Assembly: GCA_002422795.1 (NCBI GenBank)
Contig: DITJ01000106.1
Location: 19,722-48,721, forward strand
DNA: 29,000 nucleotides
Source of the DNA: Alphaproteobacteria bacterium UBA6187
GTDB lineage: Bacteria; Pseudomonadota; Alphaproteobacteria; Rickettsiales; UBA6187
Reading direction: 5' to 3'
Shown: positions 15,933 to 23,590 of the stretch, piece by piece
Position numbering within the stretch: position 1 is the stretch's first letter
Layout of the letters: each line of letters opens with the position of its first letter
Notes under the pieces: generated by a model
What the model saw: only the letters and a program-made list of their open reading frames with translations
Told to the model about the DNA's origin: nothing
Database searches by the model: none
Position numbers and translations under genes: made by a program

Positions 15933-17258
15933 ATGTCATTTCGTAAGGTTAGTTTTATTAAAGCAGCGCGTATTCTGATTTTGCCTGTAGTAGTGCTGGC
16001 AATTATATGTGCAGTTGGCTCGGCAAATGCTTCAAAAGGCGATACTATAAAGCTGATGGATTTATTCGGCGATGTTTTTGATAAAATCAAACGTGATTAT
16101 GTTGAAGATGTTTCAGATAAGGATTTAATTGAAGCTGCTATTAACGGCATGCTTTCTTCACTGGATCCGCATTCAAGCTATATGAACCAGAAAGCCTTTG
16201 ATGAGATGAAAATCCAGACTAAAGGCGAGTTCGGCGGCCTTGGTATTGAAGTTACCATGGAAAATGGCCTTGTAAAAGTAGTATCCCCCATTGATGACAC
16301 ACCGGCTTTTGCCGCAGGTATTAAAACAGGTGATTATATAAGCCGTATTGACGGTGAAGCTGTAATGGGCACTACCCTTGCGGAAGCTGTTGAAAAAATG
16401 CGCGGTAAACCCGGCACTCCTATTAAGCTTACGGTACTTCGCGAAGGTGAAACTGACCCTTTGGAGTTTGTAATTAAAAGGGATATTATCAAAATAAAAT
16501 CTGTTCGTGCTAACCGTGAAGGAGATGTTGCATATATACGTATCACATCATTCTCTGAGCAAACCGGTAAAATGCTGGAAAAAGAATTAAACAGAATTAT
16601 GGGAGAAGTGGGCGCGGATAAATTCAAGGGTGTTGTCCTTGATATGCGTAACAATCCTGGTGGCCTATTAGACCAGGCTATAGAAGTATCAGACCTTTTC
16701 CTTGAAAAAGGCGAGATAGTTTCAACAGGCGGCAGGGTTTCCGATAGCAATAAGAAGTTCGGTGCCTCGGGCGGTGATTTGATAAACGGCAAGCCGATTG
16801 TAATTATAATCAATGGCGGTTCAGCTTCGGCATCAGAAATTGTTGCAGGTGCATTGCAAGATCATAAACGTGCAATAGTAATCGGGACTAAGTCTTTTGG
16901 TAAAGGTTCAGTGCAGACGGTGATACCACTTTCTGCCAGCAAAGGTGCTATGCGCTTGACTACATCACGTTATTTCACCCCATCCGGGCGTTCTATCCAG
17001 GCAGAAGGTATTGAGCCTGATATCTGGGTTGAGCAGTCTAAGGTTGAATCTTCCGAATCAAAGAAACTTGCAACTGAAGCTTCTTTGCATAAACATCTTG
17101 AAAATGGCAATGATAAAAATAAAGCCGGCACCAAGATTGAAAAAGAAGATATTATTAAACGCCAGAAAGAGTTATATTCAACTGACTATCAGCTAGCCCG
17201 CGCTATTGATATGTTAAGGGGTATGGCAATTTATAGTGCTAATCTATCTGGTAAGTAG
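15933..17258 (+). CDS. ctpA: S41 C-terminal processing peptidase
   Basis: This is a carboxy-terminal processing protease with a signal peptide or anchor (about 9-33), a PDZ domain (about 100-175) and an S41 domain (about 195-380). The serine-lysine pair is Ser299 in GGSASASEIVAGAL and Lys324 in SFGKGSVQT; the 25-residue spacing equals that known for Prc. Residues NPGGLLDQAIEVSDLFL are a second family signature. The 441-residue length fits CtpA. I chose the ATG at 15933, which has AAAAGG upstream; the frame is open to a TTG at 15879 but that would bury the signal peptide. It acts in the periplasm; substrate unknown. Confidence 0.93.
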   Translation: MSFRKVSFIKAARILILPVVVLAIICAVGSANASKGDTIKLMDLFGDVFDKIKRDYVEDVSDKDLIEAAINGMLSSLDPHSSYMNQKAFDEMKIQTKGEFGGLGIEVTMENGLVKVVSPIDDTPAFAAGIKTGDYISRIDGEAVMGTTLAEAVEKMRGKPGTPIKLTVLREGETDPLEFVIKRDIIKIKSVRANREGDVAYIRITSFSEQTGKMLEKELNRIMGEVGADKFKGVVLDMRNNPGGLLDQAIEVSDLFLEKGEIVSTGGRVSDSNKKFGASGGDLINGKPIVIIINGGSASASEIVAGALQDHKRAIVIGTKSFGKGSVQTVIPLSASKGAMRLTTSRYFTPSGRSIQAEGIEPDIWVEQSKVESSESKKLATEASLHKHLENGNDKNKAGTKIEKEDIIKRQKELYSTDYQLARAIDMLRGMAIYSANLSGK

Positions 17259-17590
17259 ATACTGATTAAGCTCCTGTATATGGAGCTGGTGTATTTATTT
17301 GATTTGTTGTGTTTCAATAGGGCGTGATAGGAAACTGTTACCGCAGATATTTTTGAAGTAGGGCATGGCAGTTTCAGGGATGATTCTGTATGTGGCAGAA
17401 ATCAACTTAAATATTGTTATATGCTTGCCAATTATTTGTTCTATACTCATTCTGTTTCTAATTGAATCAGAATGAGTATAGAACTTATGCGTTGTCTCAC
17501 CATTAAAACCCAGATTCCCAATGTGTTATGCGGTGATGATGCTTCATTTTTGTGCGGCAAGTCCGTGATAAACTAAAATAATATGAAAAT
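17259..17590. other. 332-bp intergenic stretch
   Basis: Two structures are visible: a small hairpin after ctpA (AGCTCC at 17269-17274 with GGAGCT at 17282-17287), and a large palindrome at 17438-17484 listed separately. No open frame here resembles a gene. The rest shows nothing I can name. Confidence 0.6.
17438..17484. repeat. 47-bp near-perfect palindrome upstream of rfbB
   Basis: GTTCTATACTCATTCTG (17438-17454) is exactly complementary to 17468-17484. After one T-T mismatch three more bases pair (TTC with GAA), leaving a five-base loop. There is no T-run, so it is not a typical terminator. It sits about 107 bases before rfbB; a dimeric regulator site or the trace of a mobile element are both possible. 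Confidence 0.75.
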
Positions 17591-18613
17591 ATGAAAACAA
17601 TCCTAGTAACCGGCGGTGCCGGATTTATCGGCAGTAACTTTGCAGAAATTGCTTTGCAGAAAAATTACAAAGTAATAGTTCTGGATTCATTCACCTATGC
17701 AGGGCATGAAGCAAGCTTAGAATTTGCAAAAGGCAGCCCTGATTTTACGCTGGTAAAAGGCGATATTTGCGATGGTGCATTAGTGCTGGATTTGCTTCAA
17801 AAACACAAAGTTGATGGGGTAATAAATTTCGCAGCAGAAAGCCATGTGGATAATTCCATAAATTCACCCGGAGTTTTTATTAAAACCAATGTAGATGGCG
17901 TATATACTATGTTGGAAGCTAGCCGCCGCTATTTTAATGAACTGCCTGAAAATAAAAAACAAGCATTCCGTTTCGTGCAGGTTTCTACTGATGAAGTTTA
18001 TGGCTCGCTGGAGCTTGATGACGGTTTAAAATTCTCCGAAGAAACCCAGTATAAGCCGAGTTCGCCATATTCAGCTAGTAAAGCGGCGGGCGATCATCTT
18101 GCCCATGCCTGGTTTAAAACATATGGGCTTCCGACTATAGTTACAAATTGCAGTAATAATTATGGGCCAAGGCAATTTCCTGAAAAGCTCATACCGCGCA
18201 TGATTCTATGCGCATTGAATGGCGAAAAACTACCAGTTTATGGTGATGGCAAGAATGTTCGCGATTGGATTCATGTGCATGACCATTCAAATGGCGTGTT
18301 ACTAGCCTTTGAAAGGGGTAATCCTGGCGAAACCTATTGTTTTGGCGGGAATGCCGAAGTTGCCAATATCAACCTTGTAAATCAGTTATGCAGCACTTTG
18401 GATGCTCTTAATCCTTTGCCTGATGGTTCTTCCTACAATAAAAATATTACATTTGTTACAGATAGGGCTGGACATGACCGCCGATATGCAATAGATGATA
18501 GTAAGGCTTCAAAACAATTAGGTTTTAGAAGGGCGTATGATTTTACCAGCGGTTTGCGTGCTACGGTTACGTGGTATTTAGAAAACCAGGCTTGGTGTGA
18601 GGAGGTTAGGTAG
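17591..18613 (+). CDS. rfbB: dTDP-glucose 4,6-dehydratase
   Basis: RfbB/RmlB makes dTDP-4-keto-6-deoxyglucose for surface polysaccharides such as those with rhamnose. It is an extended SDR of 340 residues. The NAD-binding motif is GGAGFIGSNF (8-17). The dehydratase triad is Thr133-Asp134-Glu135 in VSTDEVYGS, and the SDR pair is Tyr160 and Lys164 in YSASKAAGDH. GPRQFPEKLIPRMI and GDGKNVRDWIHV are also characteristic. The other rml genes are not next to it, so the final sugar cannot be told. A weak minicistron (ATG at 17583) overlaps the start and is probably chance. Confidence 0.93.
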   Translation: MKTILVTGGAGFIGSNFAEIALQKNYKVIVLDSFTYAGHEASLEFAKGSPDFTLVKGDICDGALVLDLLQKHKVDGVINFAAESHVDNSINSPGVFIKTNVDGVYTMLEASRRYFNELPENKKQAFRFVQVSTDEVYGSLELDDGLKFSEETQYKPSSPYSASKAAGDHLAHAWFKTYGLPTIVTNCSNNYGPRQFPEKLIPRMILCALNGEKLPVYGDGKNVRDWIHVHDHSNGVLLAFERGNPGETYCFGGNAEVANINLVNQLCSTLDALNPLPDGSSYNKNITFVTDRAGHDRRYAIDDSKASKQLGFRRAYDFTSGLRATVTWYLENQAWCEEVR

Positions 18614-18714
18614 AGTGTAAGAATGTGAGAATGTAAGAATGTGAGTAGAACGAGAATTTATCTTCTTGCTTTACTTACATTCTTACATTCTTAGATTCTT
18701 ACATTCTTTACATT
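18614..18714. repeat. Inverted GTAAGAAT octamer arrays between rfbB and dapF
   Basis: The left arm has alternating GTAAGAAT and GTGAGAAT octamers (18617-18640). The right arm has their complement, ATTCTTAC and variants (about 18674-18714), reaching the dapF start. The unit is private to this gap. No Shine-Dalgarno remains before dapF. Confidence 0.88.
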
Positions 18715-19563
18715 ATGAAAACAGTACCATTTATAAAAATGCACGGCGCAGGAAATGACTTTGTAATAGTCGATTGCCGTGCAGAAAATTTAATTTTCTC
18801 CAAAGAAGATGTACAGGAAATATGTGACCGGCACAAAGGCATAGGCTGCGACCAGTTTGTGCTTCTAAAGCATTCGGAAGTTGCTGATATAAAAGTGGAA
18901 TTTTATAATGGTGATGGCAGTAAATCTGGCGCTTGCGGCAATGCCAGCCGCTGTATTGCTTCCCTTGTTATGATGCAAGTGGAACAGCCAATGACCACAC
19001 TAGAAACCGATAGCGGCATTTTGGAATGTTTTGCTACAGGTGAATATTCAAGCAATGATGAAGAATTAGTAACCGTGAATATGGGCACTGCAAAATATGG
19101 CTGGCAGGATATTCCGCTTGCGTATGAGGCGGATACTTTAAGCTTGGAAGGGATTTGGGATTTGGGATTTGGGTTGGAGTCTCTAGCCCCTTCTTGCGTT
19201 AGCATGGGCAACCCCCACGCTGTATTCTTTGTTGACGACGCGAAAGCAATCGAACTGGAAAAATACGGCCCTGCACTTGAACATCATAAAATGTTCCCGA
19301 AAAGGGCTAATATAGGTATAGCGCAAATTATTTCTAAAGGTGAAATAAATTTACGTGTATGGGAGCGCGGCGCTGGTGAAACACTCGCTTGCGGCAGCGG
19401 TGCGTGTGCGGCAGTAGCAGCAGGACTTAGGCGCAAACTACTTTCTAATAAAGTTGTCGTGCATTTGCCTGGTGGCGATTTAACTATCGAAATTATCGAA
19501 AGCGGCGAAATAATGATGACAGGCCCGGTGGCGGTGGTATTTACCGGGGTTATTGAGTTGTAA
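18715..19563 (+). CDS. dapF: Diaminopimelate epimerase
   Basis: DapF interconverts LL- and meso-diaminopimelate for lysine and peptidoglycan. Both active-site cysteines are present: Cys74 in GACGNASRC and Cys226 in ACGSGACAAV. The start MKTVPFIKMHGAGNDFVIVD and the segment MGNPHAVFFVDD are family hallmarks. At 282 residues it is slightly long. The reason is visible: residues 146-152 (GIWDLGF) are encoded by three perfect GGGATTT heptamers, in a loop just before the MGNPHAV strand. Since both cysteines are kept it should be active. It opens the dapF-mtaB-ftsY block, interrupted here by one extra gene. Confidence 0.94.
   Translation: MKTVPFIKMHGAGNDFVIVDCRAENLIFSKEDVQEICDRHKGIGCDQFVLLKHSEVADIKVEFYNGDGSKSGACGNASRCIASLVMMQVEQPMTTLETDSGILECFATGEYSSNDEELVTVNMGTAKYGWQDIPLAYEADTLSLEGIWDLGFGLESLAPSCVSMGNPHAVFFVDDAKAIELEKYGPALEHHKMFPKRANIGIAQIISKGEINLRVWERGAGETLACGSGACAAVAAGLRRKLLSNKVVVHLPGGDLTIEIIESGEIMMTGPVAVVFTGVIEL
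19150..19173 (+). repeat. In-frame GGGATTT heptamer array inside dapF
   Basis: Three perfect GGGATTT copies (19150-19170) plus GGG begin exactly at codon 146. Three heptamers make 21 bases, or seven codons, so the array does not disturb the frame. The unit differs by one base from GGGATTA in the trpF spacer. Confidence 0.9.
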
Positions 19564-19581
19564 AAATATAGAGGTAATAGT

Positions 19582-20739
19582 TTGTTATCAAAAATTCGTC
19601 CACTTATCCCTGTGACTTCCCATGTTGCACGCCTTAGTGGCGTTGCTAGTAATATGCAATTTTCTAAACGCCCATACCTTAATATAGAAGATTTTAGCTT
19701 TAATGAAGATACAAGAATATTTACCACTTGGAACCGCCATAATTTATGGTTAGCCGATCATTCCAATGGTAAAAAGTTTGTATTAAAGGAAATGAATGGC
19801 GATGCAATATGGCGGCAGGCTAGGGAATCGGGCGCGTCAATGAATAGTTTTGGCTCACCGGAAGAAGAAGATAAATTCCGCGCTGAAACAGAAGCATTTT
19901 TAAGTGCTTTTATGCGAAAATTAGCACCGGAACACTCACCTAAATCTGTAGAAGTTGTATTTGGGGTGGATGATGAAGGCCAAAAAAAATATTATGTTGC
20001 ATCTGAGTTCCAGGAAAATTATCTGGATTTTAATTCCCTGGATATAAAAGATAAAAAAAGATTCTTTGTTGGTGAAAAAGGAGAAACCAGGCTTTTACTA
20101 AGTACTGATCCAGATAAGAGTATAGCTATATATGGAAGAATCGCTACAAAACTGGCATTGAATGCTACACGCGAGTGGGATGATAATCCTGAAAATATCG
20201 GGGTAATATGCAATCCGGCAGAAGTTAGTAATGAAAATAACCCCGACAAAAGATATCCTGTTTTTAGCATAGACCATGAAATTTCTGAAGATTTAATTAA
20301 AAGGCCAAAGACTTCCCATGAAATTTTTGGAATGGCAAAAAAGGTTGCATCAGGTAAAGGTTTTAGTGTTTATTCATTTATGGATTTAAACCATCTGCAA
20401 ATAGCCGCCCGTGAAGATGTAAGGATGGAAAGTGTAAAACATACTTCTAATGTTTTTAGAGAACAATATCTGTCGCCAGATATTTTTATGGAAAGATTAA
20501 GCCGCGATTATAGCCCTGAATACCAACAGAAGATATATAACATTGGCATAAACCTGCAAGAAAGAGGCGCTGTTTTTGCTGCTGCAAATACCCTTATACA
20601 AAATAACTGGGATGGAAGTGAAGAGCATTCCCATAAGATTTTTCAAGACAAATATGGTGGAAAATATTTAAGGCTAAGTCATTATAATATATGGAACATA
20701 GAATCTGGTAAACAAACAGCTATATCAGGTAGGGCGTAA
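19582..20739 (+). CDS. Unrecognised protein with faint kinase-like motifs
   Basis: I do not recognise this 385-residue protein. Three features suggest a distant protein/lipid-kinase-like fold of the HipA or PI3/4-kinase type. First, the strand KKFVLKEMNG contains Lys69 in the ATP-lysine position. Second, REWDDNPENIGV (197-208) resembles the catalytic DxxxxNI loop, with Asn205. Third, VFSIDHEIS (227-235) resembles the metal-binding IDHG segment, with Asp231. There is no clear signal peptide or membrane segment. The TTG start at 19582 is supported by GAGGT (19571-19575) six bases upstream. It lies between dapF and mtaB, which are usually adjacent, so it looks like an insertion. The kinase reading is tentative. 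Confidence 0.55.
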   Translation: MLSKIRPLIPVTSHVARLSGVASNMQFSKRPYLNIEDFSFNEDTRIFTTWNRHNLWLADHSNGKKFVLKEMNGDAIWRQARESGASMNSFGSPEEEDKFRAETEAFLSAFMRKLAPEHSPKSVEVVFGVDDEGQKKYYVASEFQENYLDFNSLDIKDKKRFFVGEKGETRLLLSTDPDKSIAIYGRIATKLALNATREWDDNPENIGVICNPAEVSNENNPDKRYPVFSIDHEISEDLIKRPKTSHEIFGMAKKVASGKGFSVYSFMDLNHLQIAAREDVRMESVKHTSNVFREQYLSPDIFMERLSRDYSPEYQQKIYNIGINLQERGAVFAAANTLIQNNWDGSEEHSHKIFQDKYGGKYLRLSHYNIWNIESGKQTAISGRA

Positions 20740-20763
20740 TTATTTATCTCTTTGAGAAGAAAC

Positions 20764-22008
20764 ATGACCAACCAAGTAATCACCTTCGGCTGTCGCCTTA
20801 ATACCTTCGAAAGCGAGGTAATTAAGGATGCTATTGCCAAAAGCGGTGATGAGAATATTATTGTATTTAACACCTGCGCTGTAACAAAAGAAGCCGAAAG
20901 GCAGGCGCGCCAGGCGATTCGCAAAGCGCGCAAGAAAAATCCCGATGCAAAAATTATAGTAACTGGCTGCTCCGCGCAAATTAGCCCGGAAATGTACGCG
21001 GCAATGCCTGAGGTAAGTAAAATACTTGGCAATAGCGAAAAACTGGAAGCCACAAGTTACCTTGATATTTCTGGCAGCGAACGCGTGCAGGTTAATGATA
21101 TAATGTCTATAACCGAAACCGCATCGCACATGGTGAGCAGCTTTGAAGGGCGTGTGCGCGCGTTTGTGCAGGTGCAAAATGGCTGTAACCACCGCTGCAC
21201 ATTCTGCATAATCCCTTATGGAAGGGGCAATAGCCGCTCTGTGCCGATTGGTGAAATTGTGGCGCAAGTAAAAAAACTGGTGGAAGCCGGGTACATGGAA
21301 GTTGTTATCACGGGCGTTGATATTACCGATTACGGTAAGGATTTACCGGCCTCACCTTCGTTTGGCAGTATGATAAAACGCTTGCTAGCGCTCGTTCCTG
21401 AACTGCCGCGCTTGCGTATTTCATCAATAGATGTAGCGGAAGTTGATGAAGAATTAATGCATCTGATAAAATATGAACCACGCGTTATGCCGCATATTCA
21501 TATATCATTGCAGGCTGGTGATAATATGGTACTAAAACGCATGAAGCGCCGCCACTGCCGCGAGGATGTTTTGCGTTTTGTAGAAGAAGTGAGAAAAGCC
21601 AGGCCGGAAGTTGCATTTGGCGCGGATATAATCGCAGGTTTCCCAACGGAAACCGATGAGATGTTTGAAAATACGTTGAACCTGGTACATGAGGCTGGCT
21701 TGCAATTCCTGCATGTTTTCCCATATTCGGAAAGGGAAGGGACCCCGGCTGCAAAAATGCCGCAAGTTGCCGGGAATATAAGGAAGGAACGTGCAGAAAA
21801 ACTCCGTAATGCAGGCGATGTTGAACTTGCAAAGTTTTTAAGTGGTAAAATTAATAAAAATGTAAATGCCATTATAGAAAAAGAAAACCTTGCCAGATGC
21901 GAAGATTTTACAAGTGTAAGGATAAATGGTGAGTTTGAAGCTGGCAGCATTGTTCCTGTAACATTGGTTGCTGTGGAAGGGTTGGAGTTGGTTGGGAAAA
22001 TTGTTTAA
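20764..22008 (+). CDS. mtaB: tRNA t6A37 methylthiotransferase MtaB
   Basis: MtaB converts t6A to ms2t6A at position 37 of tRNAs reading ANN codons. It carries two iron-sulfur clusters. The first is bound by Cys10, Cys38 and Cys69 in the N-terminal domain (TFGCRLNTFESEV). The radical-SAM cluster is bound by Cys141, Cys145 and Cys148 in NGCNHRCTFCIIPYGRG. A TRAM-like C-terminus (about 350-414) follows. The sequence TFGCRLN separates MtaB from MiaB. I chose the ATG at 20764; an upstream TTG at 20752 adds four residues. ftsY starts 11 bases after the stop. Confidence 0.94.
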   Translation: MTNQVITFGCRLNTFESEVIKDAIAKSGDENIIVFNTCAVTKEAERQARQAIRKARKKNPDAKIIVTGCSAQISPEMYAAMPEVSKILGNSEKLEATSYLDISGSERVQVNDIMSITETASHMVSSFEGRVRAFVQVQNGCNHRCTFCIIPYGRGNSRSVPIGEIVAQVKKLVEAGYMEVVITGVDITDYGKDLPASPSFGSMIKRLLALVPELPRLRISSIDVAEVDEELMHLIKYEPRVMPHIHISLQAGDNMVLKRMKRRHCREDVLRFVEEVRKARPEVAFGADIIAGFPTETDEMFENTLNLVHEAGLQFLHVFPYSEREGTPAAKMPQVAGNIRKERAEKLRNAGDVELAKFLSGKINKNVNAIIEKENLARCEDFTSVRINGEFEAGSIVPVTLVAVEGLELVGKIV

Positions 22009-22019
22009 TACGTGGCTGG

Positions 22020-23030
22020 ATGCGAGTAAAAATGCTTAGATTCTTAAAAATAAAGAAAGAACAAAAACGCGAAATTGAAACTGAACTTGCGCTTCCTGAA
22101 GATATGCCTGATACAAAACAAGGCTGGTCGTCGCGCCTGAAGGCTGGTCTTTCCAAAAGTTCCAATAAAATAAATGATGGTTTGAAAGATATACTTATCC
22201 GCAAAAAACTGGATGAGCAAACTATTGAAGAGCTTGAAGAATTGCTGATAACTTCCGATATGGGGGCTGTAACTGCTGCTAAAATAGCAAGCGATCTTGC
22301 ACGGCATAAATTTGAAAAAGATATTTCTGTCCTGGAAGTTAAAACTGTAATATCCCAGAAAATTGCAGAAATACTTAAGCCAGTTGCAAAGCCGCTGATA
22401 ATAAATGAAAAAAACCGTCCACATGTGCTGCTTGTATGCGGCGTGAATGGCTCCGGCAAAACTACCACAATCGGTAAATTAGCAGAGGAATGGCAAAGTG
22501 AAGGCAAAAAAGTGATGCTGGCTGCGTGCGATACTTTCCGCGCCGCTGCCATCGAACAATTGGAAGTTTGGGCGGTGCGTTCTTCTTGCGCTTTTGTAAA
22601 AGGTGAGCTGCATTCAGACCCAGCAAGTGTGGCATATAAAGCCTATGAGCAGGCAAAAGCAGAGAATGCGGATATACTTATAATAGATACCGCAGGCCGC
22701 CTGCAAAATAAGAAAAACCTTATGGAACAATTAAGCAAGGTTATCCGCGTTATAAAAAAGATAGATGAAAATGCGCCGCACGATACTGTAATAGTGCTGG
22801 ATGCCACCACTGGCCAGAATGCCAACAGCCAGGTAAAAACCTTTAAGGAAATTGTAGATATCACAGGTATAATCATAACCAAGCTTGATGGTACTGCCAA
22901 AGGCGGAGTGCTGGTAAGCCTTGCAAAGCAATTTGGCCTGCCTATACATGCAATCGGGGTGGGCGAATCAGCCAGCGATCTGAAGCCATTTAACGCAAAG
23001 TCTTTTGCGGATAACCTGGTCGGGTTGTAA
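22020..23030 (+). CDS. ftsY: Signal recognition particle receptor FtsY
   Basis: FtsY is the SRP receptor GTPase that delivers ribosome complexes to the translocon. In 336 residues it has a charged N-terminal region (about 1-35), the four-helix N domain (about 36-125), and the G domain. The G domain has GVNGSGKTTTIGKL (141-154), CDTFRAAAIEQL (170-181), DTAGR and TKLDGTAKGG. The short acidic region is typical of alphaproteobacterial FtsY, unlike the long one of E. coli. A second in-frame ATG at 22032 is an alternative start. Stop codon at 23028-23030, with a small hairpin and T-run after it. Confidence 0.95.
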   Translation: MRVKMLRFLKIKKEQKREIETELALPEDMPDTKQGWSSRLKAGLSKSSNKINDGLKDILIRKKLDEQTIEELEELLITSDMGAVTAAKIASDLARHKFEKDISVLEVKTVISQKIAEILKPVAKPLIINEKNRPHVLLVCGVNGSGKTTTIGKLAEEWQSEGKKVMLAACDTFRAAAIEQLEVWAVRSSCAFVKGELHSDPASVAYKAYEQAKAENADILIIDTAGRLQNKKNLMEQLSKVIRVIKKIDENAPHDTVIVLDATTGQNANSQVKTFKEIVDITGIIITKLDGTAKGGVLVSLAKQFGLPIHAIGVGESASDLKPFNAKSFADNLVGL

Positions 23031-23033
23031 AGA

Positions 23034-23056
23034 CCTCTGCATAATGAGGATTTTTT
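23034..23056 (+). terminator. Weak terminator-like hairpin after ftsY
   Basis: CCTC (23034-23037) pairs with GAGG (23046-23049), followed by TTTTTT (23051-23056). The stem is only four pairs, so the call rests mainly on position and the T-run. Confidence 0.35.
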
Positions 23057-23091
23057 GAGTGAGTTCTAGGAATGACCACCCTCAGAACCGC

Positions 23092-23114
23092 TGTACAATT
23101 GTTTATATTGTACA
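23092..23114. repeat. Small dyad TGTACAAT / ATTGTACA
   Basis: Eight complementary bases on each side of a seven-base loop lie in the gap after ftsY, just before the inserted element. Confidence 0.5.
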
Positions 23115-23128
23115 AAGAGCTGGACCCC

Positions 23129-23138
23129 CGCCTTCGCA
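23129..23138. repeat. Target-site duplication, left copy
   Basis: CGCCTTCGCA occurs here and again at 23453-23462, directly bordering the element at 23139-23452. Ten identical bases flanking perfect inverted ends are the classic trace of transposition. Confidence 0.85.
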
Positions 23139-23240
23139 CACTACTGTCCGGTAAAAAATTTATTGACCTCGTGAAGTTAAGGCATGCAGTATGTTTGGTG
23201 GAGTTTTGATTAAATATAACTTAAAATTGAAAAGGAAGCG

Positions 23241-23407
23241 CCCCTCACCCTAACCCTCTCCCAGTGGGAGAGGGAACTATACGGATACCTTGCCTCAAAT
23301 CTAGAGTGGGAGCGCGGCACCCGTGAATCCCCTCTCCCACTGGGAGAGGCTTGTAGACCGAAAAAACAGTACCTATGTACTGTTTTTTCTAGTACAAGGG
23401 GTGATGG
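23241..23407. repeat. CCCTCACCC-type repeat, copy 1, nested
   Basis: It starts CCCCTCACCCTAACCCTCTC and ends GGGGTGATGG, roughly inverted to each other. It contains an end hairpin CCCTCTCCC-AGT-GGGAGAGGG (23254-23274) and near the right end its mirror, CCTCTCCC-ACT-GGGAGAGG. The right side carries a strong hairpin (23360-23389). Its core differs from copy 2. This motif type is a common dispersed repeat in bacteria. Confidence 0.75.
23360..23389. repeat. 13-bp hairpin of the nested element
   Basis: G-AAAAAACAGTAC pairs perfectly with GTACTGTTTTTT-C around the loop CTAT. The same stem recurs at 25292-25321 with the loop ATAG. Confidence 0.9.
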
Positions 23408-23452
23408 TTTCTTACTTTTGAACAGGGGAATTATTTTCCCCGGACAGTAGTG

Positions 23453-23462
23453 CGCCTTCGCA
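23453..23462. repeat. Target-site duplication, right copy
   Basis: CGCCTTCGCA matches 23129-23138 exactly and abuts the right inverted end. Confidence 0.85.
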
Positions 23463-23590
23463 GGAACGCGTGTCGCATAACGAATAGCAAGGAGTTTGAA
23501 AGTAAAACTCCTTTAGATAAACTGCATAACAATGCGTAAATAAAAATAAAATTTACTATAATTTTATCTTTGGGTAAGCATAATAATTTA

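Larger units (their letters stand above)
23139..23452. mobile_element. Non-autonomous element with 13-bp inverted ends and 10-bp TSD
   Basis: The 314-bp element starts CACTACTGTCCGG (23139-23151) and ends CCGGACAGTAGTG (23440-23452), perfect inverted repeats. It is flanked by identical 10-bp copies of CGCCTTCGCA. It encodes no transposase, so it looks like a MITE or internally deleted insertion sequence. From memory, IS4-type elements have ends and duplications of this size; the family needs checking. Another repeat element (23241-23407) occupies its middle. Joining the flanks across one duplication copy recreates an apparent CCCCCGCCTTCGCAGG-like repeat, the likely target. Confidence 0.85.

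Noticed and set aside
17583..17594. Three-codon minicistron overlapping the rfbB start
   Set aside because: It is too short and A/T-rich to separate from chance.
23489..23513. AAGGAGTTT hairpin as a terminator for the SDR gene
   Set aside because: The stem is real, but no T-run follows on the minus strand, where it would be needed.
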